Shown piece by piece: positions 11,492-24,571 of a stretch of 64,000 nt of DNA. The notes below the pieces were generated by a model. The model did not search any database, was not told the DNA's origin, and was given only the letters and a program-made list of their open reading frames with translations. This stretch comes from Paralichthys olivaceus (Eukaryota; Chordata; Actinopteri; Pleuronectiformes; Paralichthyidae): the NCBI RefSeq assembly GCF_024713975.1, contig NC_091111.1, forward strand, positions 20,032,501 to 20,096,500, read 5' to 3'. How positions within the stretch are numbered: the stretch's first letter is position 1; each line of letters starts with the position of its first letter. Made by a program: the position numbers and the translations under genes.

Positions 11492-13925
11492 GAGCTCTTG
11501 TCAGCCACAGACTGATGGAAGGTGAAATGATGAAAGAAGACAGAAGAGCGAGGGACGGAGGAGAGGGAGGAGAAGTCCATCAACACTTAATGACAATGTG
11601 CAACATCAGGTGACAGGTCGTGGATGAGATCAAACATCATCATCATCTTCATCATCTTCATCACCATCCCAGAGTTTTAACATAAACTGTGACAACACAA
11701 TGAAAGTGTTGGAGCGTGGGAGCGGCTCACTTCACTGCAGTGACTAACGTCCTTTGTCCAAGTGTCCCCAGCGTGTCTCTTATCGTCCACCTGTCATTTA
11801 AAACTTCTATATCATCTGATACCTTCCTCATCACAGCTCAATGTTTAGCTCCAACACTTCAACTGTAACATGAGAAGCAGAACGATTATGTGTGGACATG
11901 ACACACGATCCTTTCATCTTCAAAAGTGGCGTCTTATTATTAACGCCATCCCATGATGCCGTGCAGATCATAAACGTCTTTAAGAGCCATCTGTGACTCC
12001 CACATGCTGCTGCTGAGGAGGATCTTTGTTTCTGTTTCCAGAAGCTCGAGCCGAGAGTCGCAGTGAAGAGAACCCTGTAAAATGTGAAGTTTTTTAGTTT
12101 GGTTCCTCTCGTGTGTTTAAAGGTTTATTTCTACACGTAGAAGTTCTGCAAAGTAAAAAGCCCAAAGTCTGTGGTCGCTCTCCTGAGCAAGGCAGCGGCG
12201 TCTCCTCCATGAACCACAGGCGACACCATGGTGACGGATCTGTCGCCAGATTAAACAAACACTGTGAGGTAATCGCCTCAGGCGACGGATTCACTTCATA
12301 ACATCGTCTTTGGTTTTTGTTCTCAGAGGCAACGCAGCTGACAAGATGCTGATGGATTGGATGTTGGTGGACGATATGTAGAGTTAAACACTGTGGCTGA
12401 TCATCAGGAGCACGTCTTTGCTCTCGCTCCGATGATTAGATCTCATTTTTTAATAATTCATCTCCTACAGTCTCTTCTCTTTTTCCCAACAATCAAGTGA
12501 ATGCATCATCATATCATTAAGAAACATGAGCTATTTTCACTCTCATCAGTTTTCATACAAATGCACTGCAGAGATGTCCAAATGCATTTAATTCTCCCAG
12601 CAACGCTCATCATTTGATCCTGTTTTCTCTGAATGTGCTTTTCAATTAGCATCAGATAACAATCTTCTAATTTGATCGTGTGAAGAGTCATTTCAGTTTG
12701 AGGTACGCGTCTGTATGAACCGCTTTTTCTTTCAGTTCCACTCGACACAAGCGGAACAATAATCCTGACAGATGCTAAAGTGAAGTCTGGTTCAGTTTCC
12801 TATGATTATTTCCTCTTTTATTTTGAAGTATGTCATATCGTTTTCTTGTCACTTCCTGCTCCACCTTAATTTGCAGCACCTGAGTTTCCTCCTCATGGAT
12901 TCACTCTGATTCTCTTTGGTCCAGTTCTCACTGTCTCCTCCTGCAGAGCCAGTCTTTGAGACACACTTTAGTTTTGGACTTTCGTCCCCGTCGGAGCTCG
13001 GCTGATGCTGGTTGGGATTTTGGTGACGCTGTGATCTGGACTCATTCAGGTAAAAAGACAGTAAACTAAAATTGAAATGCTGTTTGTAGAAGTTTATCTC
13101 AAACATCCTGAAGATCTTTAGAACGTCTCTCAGGTCAGAACTACGTCTCCTTCTGAAATGGATCTTTTTTATTTCAGTCGTCTAAATGTGCAGGATTTTA
13201 TTTTTCAAATGTAAACAATGGAACAAAGACTTTCAGGAGAGAAAACGTCCTCAGATCTAAAAGACCAAGAAGCACTCTGTCCCCACGTTTGATCACAGTC
13301 AAGTGTCGTCTTTTTGTCCATTAGAGTCTCTGTTAAACTGATCAGAGGTTCCATCACATCTCCAGCAGCCGTTTCTGTGTCATTACAAACATCATCATGA
13401 GGGAATCAAAGACTAAGCGGCACACACTGATAGCATGAGGGATTCCTCCCAACAAAGCTGTTAGCAGACGGTTATTGTGTCGCCGCCTCTCAGCTGAAGA
13501 CAATCAGCGGCAGTAGATGAGGGGACATCTGTCGTCTCTGCTCGTCTTCACATTCATTACACTTTAGATTCTGCAGATGCTTCCGTCCCCGGTTGTGGGA
13601 CTCAGCTGAGAGAACGACGTCTGAGACTGAAACAGAACATGTGATGTTTTTATTTGCTCACGTGTTTAGATCAAAGTCACTGAACCAGAGACGTGAGAAC
13701 ACACGTTCTGTCACAATCATACATGAGTGACGCCTGAGGACCCGCCCACCTGCTCATTTAGTAAATTATGTTTCATTTAGAGTCAAAGAGACATATTAAT
13801 TAGGGGCGTGGATAATGTGTGATTGACAGGCAGGACTGAAAGGTGCTTTCATTAAACCTCACTTTGACCTTTGACCTTTGACCCTCCAAATCTAATCTCT
13901 GTGATGGACGTTTGCACACGGGTCT
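11490..13925. other. Gene-free DNA
   Basis: No gene seen. Contains a CATCAT-rich patch near 11630-11665. Around 13745-13850 there is a second partial copy of element B (TTTAGTAAATTATG, TTTAGAGTCAAAGAGACATA). A triple TGACCT direct repeat lies at 13865-13883. Confidence 0.5.
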
Positions 13926-13930
13926 GGTGT

Positions 13931-13962
13931 TTCTTCTTCTTCTTCTTCTTCTTCTTCTTCTT
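13931..13962. repeat. (CTT)n microsatellite
   Basis: About eleven CTT/TTC triplets, abutting a copy of element A. Confidence 0.95.
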
Positions 13963-14290
13963 GCAGTATAGGTTATAAACCTCCTCCATGTTAGCAGATG
14001 GGAACTGGACCAAACTAAAAATTCAAGGTAGACGTTAAATGTTTGTAAAGATGTTTCTGTCGTTTCAGCTCGTTCTTCTCTCCGATGTTTGTTCGAGTGT
14101 TTCTCATCAGTTTGGTTTGAATCAGTTATTTATGATATAAAAACAGGCGGAGACGTGATGATTGACAGCTGACACTGACTCATGATTGGTCGATTGTATG
14201 AACGGCAGCGTCTGTCATAGTTGAGCTTCATTGTTGTCGTCGCGTCTTCAGTCTTTATTTACAGTCACTGATCGTCTTTATATTCAGTCT
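13963..14290 (+). repeat. Dispersed element A, copy 3 (near full length)
   Basis: Runs from GCAGTATAGGTTATAAACC through CTCCATGTTAGCAGATGGGA, GTTTCTGTCGTTTCAGCTCG, GCGGAGACGTGATGATTGAC and GTCTTTATTTACAGTCACTG to TTTATATTCAGTCTATATAA. The last part is the likely source of the 19-23-bp satellite unit. Confidence 0.85.
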
Positions 14291-14352
14291 ATATAAATGC
14301 ATGTATGTTTTTTAACTCTATTCATTAAATGTTCGTTATGGAACCTAAGAAG

Positions 14353-14454
<102 letters not shown>

Positions 14455-14534
14455 GGAACCGACCCGGAGGCGAGATCAGAGCTGGTGCTGGTGTTGCATT
14501 AACCTGTAACACCTTGTCAAAGCAAACCAGTCAG

Positions 14535-14636
<102 letters not shown>

Positions 14637-15158
14637 CTGTCAGTGTGATTACTGGTCCTCTGTTAATCAGTTTAATGAGGCAGCTGCAAAGGCCAGTTGC
14701 TGGTTTACTGGTCACATGACGGAACCTGAAGCGTCGACCTTTGTTCTTAAACCAACACGATAGATTGAGTTTTAAACCTGCAGACACAGGAACTGTTTTC
14801 TATTTGTAAACTATTTGTAAATAACACTTTGTTAACGTCTATCTTTTTTAAAAGACAAATGTATTTTACAGCTGAATTTACATTTAAAAGTTGATTTAAA
14901 ACACAGACGACATCCTGAGACTGATCACATCAGATTAAATAAACTTAAATCAAACCCACAGAAATGAACCAAATATAATTAGAAAATGCTCAACACTTTC
15001 TGTCACTCACACAGTGACAGCTGCAAGGGGTCAATGTACACACACACACACACACACACACTTTTCTAAATCCAGGCTCATATGAATCTGTGCGATTTGC
15101 CTCACCAATGAAATGCTAATTTATTCATGACTGTCTCATTACAACTGTAGCTCCTGTG

Positions 15159-15161
<3 letters not shown>

Positions 15162-15246
<85 letters not shown>
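15162..15246. repeat. (GT)n microsatellite
   Basis: About 85 bp. Shorter tracts flank it at 15038-15061 (CA) and 15380-15412 (GT). Confidence 0.97.
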
Positions 15247-15248
<2 letters not shown>

Positions 15249-15376
15249 GACGATAGAAGAAAGGAGGAGTTATTTTCCTTTACACTGTTTCCTTGTTCTC
15301 TTCTTCTGCATCTTCAGGAAAATCAATCACTAACAATCTGTCTGCTGCTGAGTGTGAAGTGATGTAGATAGAAGTA

Positions 15377-15413
<37 letters not shown>

Positions 15414-15602
15414 TGCTCCACAGAGAAGTTCAGACTTAACAAGCGACAAGGAAAAACAAACAAATCAAGAATTCCTTCACGTCAGAATTATTCATTAATA
15501 TTATTATTATGCTGCTTGTTCACGATATTATCACGTTCTTCGGGGTTTCTGACCGTGGTGTTGTCTCCTGTACGTAGCCGATCAGCAGCCATTCTTGGGT
15601 GG

Positions 15603-15690
15603 GGGCCCTCTCAGCTCGGGGCCCTCTCAGCTCGGGGCCCTCTCAGCTCGGGGCCCTCTCAGCTCGGGGCCCTCTCAGCTCGGGGCCCCT
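15603..15690. repeat. 16-bp GC-rich tandem repeat
   Basis: Unit GGCCCTCTCAGCTCGG in about five and a half nearly identical copies; frame-shifting across copies makes short spurious open frames. Confidence 0.95.
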
Positions 15691-17263
15691 GCTGTGTTTA
15701 TGTTGTTGTGATGCCCCTGGTGACAGCGCTCAACTCGAGGAGGGGGATGCTACAACTCAGATGATGATGATGAAGAAGAGGTGGACATGAGGAGAGGAAG
15801 AACAACCTGATCTGTATTAAACCGTTCTGGTTCCCAGCTCTCAGACTTTAAGTTTCCCTGTTTGTTTCCTCTGGTTGTGAATATTGTGTTCTGCAGATTC
15901 GACCATTAAGTCATTTCGAAATAATTCAGCAACCATGTGAATTCTCTTTTCAGCAAACTGGGAAGAAAAGACGTATTGAACCTTTCTCACCGCGGCCGTC
16001 GGAGTCTGTGTGAGCTGCTCAGGTGCAGAGTGAAGATAGCGCCTCTCCCTCATATTTGCTGCGGCTGCTCCAGCTGATGCAGCGCCGAGTGTCCCAGAGC
16101 GGGAATATAATTGAATGCTTTTGTGACAGACTGATAAAGTTTGACAGTCGCAGTCTATTCAATGCTGCTTTTTTCCTTTTTTGAAAGGTGCAGGCTGAGA
16201 TAAATCTCCTGTACCATTATTTCCTGCCAGTGGTAAACAAGACGAGCGGCTCGGAGAGGTTTCCTTAAGCTGCGGTGAATTATCATTATTCTTGCAGTGA
16301 ACTCCAGAGATCCTCCTCAGTTTCTCTGCAGGAGCTGCATGTGTCCGAGCGAGAGACGTTGCTGATGAATCCAGAACCATGAGCTAAAGGAGCTGAAGCT
16401 GAGCAGAGATGGAAACGGAGCATCACAGCCAGTGAGTCTCATTCTGCTTCATAAACGCTGCAGACAGATCAATAAGGTTTTCTCCCAGTCGGTAATGAAC
16501 ATCATTTTCCACCCAGTGATTCTGAAATGTCTCATCCGAACAATGCTCCTCGTCTTATCGCCTTGAATCTAAAGCAGGAAATGGTCTGCGACCTGAACAC
16601 ATCACTTTGGTTCAATAGATGAGACGCCCGGGCCTCTCACGGTCCACGTTGCTTCTTCCGTCAGGTCCCCGTTCTTTTTTCAGTTTGTCTGATCTTCGAG
16701 TCATTTGGAGGCAGCGACTCACACGTCTGATCCGTGGAGCCGCAGCGAGTGAAATCTTAGATTCTTGTGTCAGAATGTTTGAAATAGTTTTTTATTCCTC
16801 TTGTTTCATGTTTCAGTTTCATGTTTCAGTTTCAGTTTCATGTTTCAGTTTCATGTTTCAGTTTCATGTTTCAGTTTCATGTTTCAGTCGGTGCTCCTCA
16901 TGTAAATCACTGTTAACTCATGGATACATATATATTTTATATTGTGTTGTATTGGACACACACACACACACACACACAGTCTTGTGTTTATCTCATTATT
17001 CAGTTTCAATGTTTTCTTGCATACGTGCGGCCGCTCTGAATTCTAACGAGTCTCAGTGGGTTTTCGAGGTCGGACTCTCGTCTGGACGTGACGGACGAAC
17101 TTATTTACTTATCGTAACGTGTGTTTGAGGTGAGATCAGGTTTAAAATAAATATATGATACAAGGGAACTTTAAAACTCGGGCCCTCTGTGCTGACCTTT
17201 AGAGTCAGGACAGGTTCATGGTTTGATTCCAGTGTCTGGCTGCTGTATAAATCATAAGTCCCT

Positions 17264-17340
17264 CCTCCTCCATGTTAGCAGATGGGACATGCACCAAACT
17301 AAACAATCGAAGTAGACGCTGAATGTTTGTTAAAGATGGC
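17264..17340 (+). repeat. Dispersed element A, copy 4 (fragment)
   Basis: CTCCTCCATGTTAGCAGATG followed by GGACATGCACCAAACTAAAC and GACGCTGAATGTTTGTTAAA. Confidence 0.75.
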
Positions 17341-20300
17341 AGCCTTTGTGTATGACAGCTTCATGTCTGGAGGAAGATGCGTCGTCCGTCGGTCGTTGGT
17401 TTTATTCTGAGCTGGGCTCAAGTGGATCATTCAACACAAGGTTTTCAGGAGCTCGTAAATTTAAGATAATTCTAAATCGAACTGGTTCTGAATACTTCAA
17501 AGTGTTTGAGCTCCGTGATGCTCTTTGATGAAACACATTGATGCTGGTTTTAATGTCACATCTGTAAAAGATCATGGCTCATGATCCCACCTGGTGTTGT
17601 GTTTACGAAGTCGACAGTTAGCGACGTCTCTACGTGGAAAAAAAGCTGAATGAAAATCCGCTCAGTAACTTTTGCTTAATCCTGCTGACAAATGTGATTA
17701 TTCTCGTATCGGGAGAAAAGGTCATCAGCCTCGTGGTCTCGTCACCTTGGAAACCAACAGGATGTAGATGTGTTGATTATCTCGAGGCCTGTGAAGCGTC
17801 TGAAGCTTTGAACACCGTCAGGACACATTTCTGTGGATTTGTTTTACCTGCCTGCAGAAACAGACGGGTGGGTTGAAGACTCTCATAAATGCTTTTATTT
17901 ATTTTAATCTCTTGTGAAGAAGTAGTTTTATCTGCTCTCCGCCTGCGTCTCATTCACAGTCAAATCACTTTCAAACATTCGAATGAATTCATTCATTCTG
18001 TTTTCATCACCCTAACCCTAACCCTCATCAGAGCTTTGTCATCTTCACCCTGATTCTGTCCGACGGCTTCATGACTCATTACTTCACCTTGTTTCCGCTG
18101 GTTTTATAAATCTGTTTTTTTATGTTGTGTCTTTTGATTACAGCTTACAGTTTGAAATCCTATAATAAATAACGTCTCTGGCCTCGGGACTCCTTTCATT
18201 CGGATCTCATTTGTTTAACTTCAGTATTAGTTTTAACTCTTTATTTTTCACTGTGCAATAATTTTTTTAATTGCTTCTGCTCGTTTAACTTTTTCAGGGT
18301 TTTGTTGTAAAATGTCAAATTAAACAAGCACAAAGGCCACTCTGATTTCCCTTTAACGTGCACTTCCCTCTGCAGAACAGAACTGATGACGGTTTGATCA
18401 CAGCTAATTCAAGTCTTTAAAGTGTTCATTACATTTGTTCTTGTCCGAACAGAACAGTAATAGTGAGGAGGAGGAGTTTACCTAAATTCACCGGTGATGA
18501 ATCCGTCTCTGTGATCGGCTCAGATCGGACGAGTAGTTACCGCTCATTTTCTTAATCTTATTTATTCAGAGAATATTGGCTCCTGTTTCTCATTTATTAA
18601 ACGTCTCGGCCTCCAGAGGTGTGATGGTTCTAATTAAACACATCAGCAATGAGACCAATGTAAAGTCCCAAATCATCAACATCCTCTGATTGGATTCTGT
18701 TCGATGTCTTAAACTTGTTCTGTGTGTTCATCCAGCTAATTTATCATTTAAATGGAAATGGATTATGGATATATGGCAGGAGGACATTGTGAGTGTGTGT
18801 GATTCTATATCCTGTATTCTCAGTTCAGATGTTGATTAAAAAAGCGATCAGCACAAACAGACCTTCTCCTTCAAACACCTCATCAAAGTGTGTCCAATAT
18901 ATTCACATGAAATAAGAACATCAAGCTGATAAAAGTCAGAATATGAGAACCTGTTTTCTGCTGTGACTCCAGATGCTCAGTGTAAACACAGCTGAGGAAG
19001 AGGCGAGAGGTGAGAGGATAAAGAGAGAAGGGACAGACAAATGGACGAGAGGCAGAGGGAGGACGCTAATGGAAAATAAATGAGACGGAGGGTAAGAGTG
19101 CAGGAGGAGAAAATGTGAAAGACGAACAACAGTGTGAGTCTGTGGATGTTGAATCAGCCCGATGAGGACAGACTCTGTCTGGACTCCTGAAGTATTCGAG
19201 AGGTTATAGAAAAATCTCTTGCACCTGATTTTTCTTTATGAAGAAACATCTGCATGTAGATAAAGATGGACGACGTGTCTCCACTTCCTCCGACTATAAT
19301 GAAGCCAGAATATTTCCAATACGCTGCCGTCTTGAGACGGTGACGTCATCTGGAGTCAGTCTGTGAAGTAGTGATCGAGGAGACGAGGAATAACGACTCT
19401 TTAAAATACCTCAGGCACCAACATGAGAGATGCTCTTCACGTCACTGATGCTCAACAGTTAATCTGACACTTACTCCACTTGTTGGAGTTTTGGCGTCTT
19501 AGTGTTAGAAATGAAACAGAGTCACCAGAGTTGTTTAACGTCCACTGATCTTCATCTCCGGGTTGTTGTGCAGGAAAACGTTGAAAAAGCCAGAGATGTG
19601 AAATGAGGGAAGAAAGAAACGTCACATTCCAGCAGTCGCACAGTGTTTTCTAATTATTGTTATCGTTGCCTCAGAGAGATCGAGACCTGAGGCAGGAGAG
19701 AAGCTGCTGAGCTAATTTAATGCTCAGACGATCAAGTGAAGGAGTGGTGTTCACGCCTGTCTAATTCTTAATAACATGCACAAACAGCAGTTCATCTGAA
19801 ATGTTCTGTTCCTGTTTGTTTCACATTATTTTCCTTTTAATCTGTTTTGACTTTTATTTTTCAGTTCTTAATTTTACGATTGTGGCACAATTACGAACAA
19901 TCACTAATTAATCTAAGCTACATGTGGTTGGAATGTGGGAAGAAGAAAACTTTTGCAGGTGGTTCAGGTTCTAACAGGTTCTAACCTTAACCACTGTACC
20001 GCCTGCCCCCCCCCATTATCAGAAATATCAAAGCTAAGGTCAGAGGTTTATTTAAAGTTAGCTCGACTAAGTTAGCCAAGGTAGCTAGTAGCTTGTGATC
20101 TGTATTTATCAAACACTCGTAGCACTGACTCGTAGGAGACTGTGTCCAATTCCTTCTTCTTCTTCTTCTTCAGTTTCAGGTTCAGACGTGTCTGAATCAC
20201 AGCGGGTGAGGTGAGAGGCGGGTTCATTTGCATATGAGTAGATTTGATTGATGAAAGAAGATCAAACAGGAATTTTCTTTGATGTTGCTTCAAAAAGTCA

Positions 20301-20639
20301 CGTCCATCCGCCGCCGCCGCTGTTTGTGAGATCGTAACATTTATTACAGGAGTTCATGAAACTCATTTTCAAACATGGAGAAGCGAAGCATGCCTGGCAC
20401 CGACAAACACGTCATTTTAAATAGACACGAAACATCAAGATTCAAATCAAATAAATTACAAACAACACGTCGATCTGTGCACACGTCACCACAGGTCAGG
20501 TCATGCAAAGCTGCAACACAGTGTTGACACCAATCTCTGTTTGTCTCCACCAGGACACCCCCCCCCCACAACGTCGGGTCCTTAAATCGTTTTTAGTGGA
20601 ATTCAGTGAACGTTGCTTGTTTGCAGAGATTAGACGAAT

Positions 20640-20720
20640 TGCTGGGACTCGAACCGCCACATGTCAGAGCCGTGGTGGCCGTCCAGTGCCATCGACCACT
20701 AAGAGACATCGCATCACCCC
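20640..20720 (-). repeat. tRNA-like fragment, possibly SINE head
   Basis: On the minus strand the sequence has an A-box-like CTTAGTGGTCGATGGC and a B-box-like GGCGGTTCGAGTCCC about 30 bases apart, the layout of a tRNA or tRNA-derived SINE promoter. The T stem pairs poorly (a C-C mismatch) and I see no good acceptor stem, so an intact tRNA gene is unlikely. Confidence 0.35.
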
Positions 20721-21379
20721 AACACAACACTTAATGATAATAAAGTGTGTGAATGGGTTGAGCTGACTTGTGGAGCAAAGAGCTTTGACCAGAAAGAGTT
20801 AAATAAATGCAGAAAACAGACGAGTCCGAATATCGCTCGCTTCGTAACAACTCATCTCCTTCCTCACAGTGTCAATCGTGTCGATGACTTCCTGTCATCG
20901 ACACGCCCTCTCGACCCAGAGAGCTTTAGCTTTAGTTAGCTTTAGCTCTTGGCTACAAACAGGTCACATTCTTACACCAACAAAATCACATCATCAGCAA
21001 AACAGTAAAGATACATCCTGAGTGAATCATCAACAGAACTGGTGACACTGGTGCTAAAACAACACTGGTACAACTCAACACCATATCGTCATGAATCATA
21101 ATTCACAAACACTTGAGGACTGAGGAGCAGTTTCTAACTTTTTTATTTAACTACGGCACAAACCTGCGTAGTTCAATAAAAAGTTTGCCAGTGGCTAACG
21201 AGGGAACTGTGTAACTGCCGATAGCTCTCAGACAAAGATACCTGGTGGATACAAAATGTGACTGAGCCACAGACTGAACGTTGACCAGAGAGGTTGCTCT
21301 CCGTCCACAGACAATTGTTGGTTTACAAGGACAGTGTTGAACTAAGTGTGTTCAGTTACTCTGCAAAGCTCCACAACTG

Positions 21380-21381
<2 letters not shown>

Positions 21382-21441
<60 letters not shown>
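21382..21441. repeat. (GA)n microsatellite
   Basis: About 60 bp of uninterrupted GA. Confidence 0.97.
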
Positions 21442-21443
<2 letters not shown>

Positions 21444-22917
21444 GCCATCGAGTCAAAGAGTTCAATCCTCCAATGGTCCAGAGCATTCATCGAACTCACG
21501 TCTGACTCGTGTCTTCAGGGACGTTGCTCTGTATCTGATCCTTCTTATCATCAGGCTGCAGAAAAAAAGACAAAATCAAATCCTCGTCTCATTGGATCAA
21601 CATAGAATCACAGAGTAAATGAAAATGGCTGATTCCATCAGCTGAGCACAAAGAACCAGGTTTTCACAGCTGACATGCCGATGAGGCGCTGATGCGACCC
21701 ACGACTGTCCTCTCAGCCGGGGACCGGTGGTTTGTTAAAGCTTCCCCTGCAGGTTTTACTTCATCCAACATACCACGTGAGATATCTACATTGATGGAAC
21801 ATATTCAATAAATCCTGCAGCCGTGGCTGAAGCGTTTTATTTCTCTGTGATTTTCGTGAGGCACTTTTTGTTTGGTTGCCAAGTCGAGGATGTAGTTGAG
21901 TCCAAAGTGTCGGGAGCCGCTGGTAGAATCGTTCACCTGGTACAAGGCGTGTAGAGGTCCCTCGTGTTGCAGCTGCAGGAGTCAGGAGTGCGTTCACGAA
22001 CCTCAGGAGATCAGGTGACGTTTGTAAATCACCGACTCAGCCGCCCTCCTCACAGAGCCACTTCCTGTCTGTTGGGGTTTCCATTGGCTGCTGGAGCGGT
22101 GAGCGTGTTCTTCTTGATGGACGTGAGGCGGATGTGGGAGGTGCTATGCAGGTAGCTGGCCCGGCACTCAGGGTGTTGAGCTCTACCACACTGCAGCTGA
22201 CTGAGGAAGAAGGAGATGGAGTAGATTGAATGAATCAGGTGCAACAGAACTGGCTTCAGAAGAACACTGGATGTTCAACAGAATCTAAATTAGATTTCAC
22301 CAGGGAACTCTTCTACTTCACGATTATTTGTGTGTGAACAGTTTGAGCTATGGTTTGATGGAGGGGCCCCTAAAGTCCCTTTGCCCGGGGCCCTGTAGTC
22401 CCTTGAAACGCTGCAGTTCACACTTCTAAACATTTACTTAAACTTCTGTCACAGAAGCATCTTTTGGTTTTGGATTCATGGTCGGACAAAGATTGAGTTA
22501 AACGATGATCAACCTTGATTTACTGATTTAAAGATAAATTGTGGAAGTCTGATAATTATTGAGTATTGATGGAACGTCTGCGTGACAGCAGCTTCAAATA
22601 CGACGGTAGTTTTATATGAGACATAATAAATAAAGATCTTTAACAAGATCCCTCTCACAGACTAACTGGACTCAGTTAAAACTAACCTTTAAATAAGAAA
22701 GAATAACTCAGGTACATGATGGCTTCATCTCTTTACAATCTTTACATGTATCTGTTGACCTCTGACCTTTGATCGAGCGGCTTCACGTCTGTTTGAAACC
22801 CGATGACTTGAGAGAACGTCGATGCTTGGAAACTTTAAAGTATAAATAACATGGACACGTCTGTGAGTCTCCTTCACTTAAAGAAGATGTTTCCTCACAA
22901 CAGCAGGAAAAGACTCT
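21442..22917 (-). other. Downstream flank and possible 3' UTR of nmbr
   Basis: No coding signal. The nmbr 3' UTR should begin at 22917 and run leftwards, but I see no obvious polyadenylation signal in the first few hundred bases. Confidence 0.4.
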
Positions 22918-23352
22918 TCACTCTGATCTTAGTCTAGAAATAAAGTTTGTGTGTATATTTGTTTCTGTGTCGTGATCGGACGCAGTTAAAGGCTGATGTG
23001 AGAAACTGTAACGTCCTTCTAACTTTGCTTGTGTCATGTTTTTGTCGTGTTCGTCAGTGTCTGAAATCTCTCTTTGTTGATGGCGCCCCCTCCCGAGCAA
23101 GTTATCTGCGGACCTGTTGAAGTGCCTGCGGAAGCTCTCGCTGAGCAGGTAGAGTGCGAACGGGTTGACGCAGGACGAGGAGAAGCTGAGGACGCGAGCC
23201 AGCAGGGTGATGATGAGGTGGACGAGCGACAGGTCCATCTGGTGGTAGTTGAAGGAGCGGTACATGTAGAGCACGTGGTTGGGGAACCAGCACAGAGCGA
23301 ACAGACCCACGAACACCAGCACGATCTTGGCCAGACGCTTCCTCGTCTCCAT
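22918..23352 (-). CDS. nmbr: nmbr coding exon 4 (TM6, TM7, C-tail, stop)
   Basis: 435 bases, 144 codons plus TGA at 22920-22918. It follows an acceptor with a strong pyrimidine tract (TTCTGCCTCCAG|ATGGAG on the minus strand). It encodes [13 protein letters not shown]6 with CWFPNH, ECL3, and TM7 with the [12 protein letters not shown] motif, followed by a C-tail of about 70 residues rich in Ser, Thr, His and charged residues. The family C-tail usually carries one or two palmitoylated cysteines shortly after helix 8. None is present here. A further alternative 3' exon cannot be excluded. Confidence 0.92.
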   Translation of the reverse strand: METRKRLAKIVLVFVGLFALCWFPNHVLYMYRSFNYHQMDLSLVHLIITLLARVLSFSSSCVNPFALYLLSESFRRHFNRSADNLLGRGRHQQREISDTDEHDKNMTQAKLEGRYSFSHQPLTASDHDTETNIHTNFISRLRSE

Positions 23353-24535
23353 CTGGAGGCAGAAGAGAGAGAGACCATCCGCATGTTGTTTTATTCATGA
23401 AAACATTCCGAGCGAAGACAAAAGCTTTAAGTCAAGAGGCTCATCTCTCAAAACCAACATTACACAGGATCTATGACACGTTCACTGTCCTGAAATAATA
23501 TTCATAATTTATATTATATTTTTTACAGTAAAACAACAAAACAACACAATTTTCCAGATCAGATTTGATATATTTTGTTTATTTCTGAGTCAAATATGAA
23601 ATGATAATATGGTCACATAGGAAATGTCCTGGAAATAAGGAAGATACCAAACAATGGTCTGGAGAACTTCAGTTTTAAATAACTGAGAACTGAAGCTTCA
23701 TGGTTCATAGTTTCATTTGATCTGTTAGTTTTGGTTTCATCAGCTCAGACATGAACAAGATGTCACACAGACAAGTGCAGCAGAGACTGTTTGATTATGA
23801 TCAAACTCTGAAATATTGGAGTCTCAGATAGAATGAAAACTACATGATGAGTTTTCAATTTGTGCAAAAGAGGATCATGGGAATAAGGAAGTTAAAAGCA
23901 GCGGGGGCGTGTTCTGCAAAACAACTCGTCATCTGTCTCATTTGTTTTCATCACTTTGAGATGAAAACATTTCTATTTCATTTTCCATCACTACTCAAAA
24001 CTTTTTCATTTTCAGAGCAAACAAAACGAGGTTGATACGTTATTGTCACACGAGGCTGAAGTGAAATGCAGGAAATTTCAAATTCAGACAAAGAGAAAAA
24101 ATCATTTCAGGTCCACGAGTTATGGCAACGAGAAAATATATAAAGTAGTAAAAGGTAAGACACTAATCCGTCTGACAGGACGCAGATATAAGTCTGTGAG
24201 AGTCTCGTGACACAGGGACGCTCCGCAATCGAGAGGTTTTGGTGAAAACTACATCGACTGGTTCTCCGTCTGTAGAAGTTAATTATATTTCCTTTGACTA
24301 ATTAAATTCTGCTTGGAGGAAAAGAGTCGTGTGTTGGGTTTGACGGCGCCCGGCAGCCTCTCGCCTCTTAAGGACGAAGCAGCGAACTCTGCTGATTACG
24401 GAGCGGGATCATCTCTGAGCTGCAGGCGGCAGCTGCTGCTTCGTGTTTGCTCTGATTAGTCGGGCAGAGTTCAACTCCTGTAGAACATTGGATTATGTGA
24501 ATCTGTGAAACATGTATATCTTTGCCTGCATGTTT

Positions 24536-24571
<36 letters not shown>

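Larger units (their letters stand above)
15700..21380. other. Long gene-free interval downstream of nmbr
   Basis: No convincing exon on either strand. Contains a repeat of the TTTCAGTTTCATG kind at about 16806-16887, a (CA)n at 16955-16978, a partial element A at 17264-17340, a two-unit telomere-like CCCTAA run near 18009-18022 and a partial related element at about 19258-19340. Around 16060-16145 the sequence is free of simple repeats and could be conserved non-coding DNA. Confidence 0.5.

Noticed and set aside
18009..18022. CCCTAACCCTAA telomere-like run
   Set aside because: Only about two units, too short for an interstitial telomere array.
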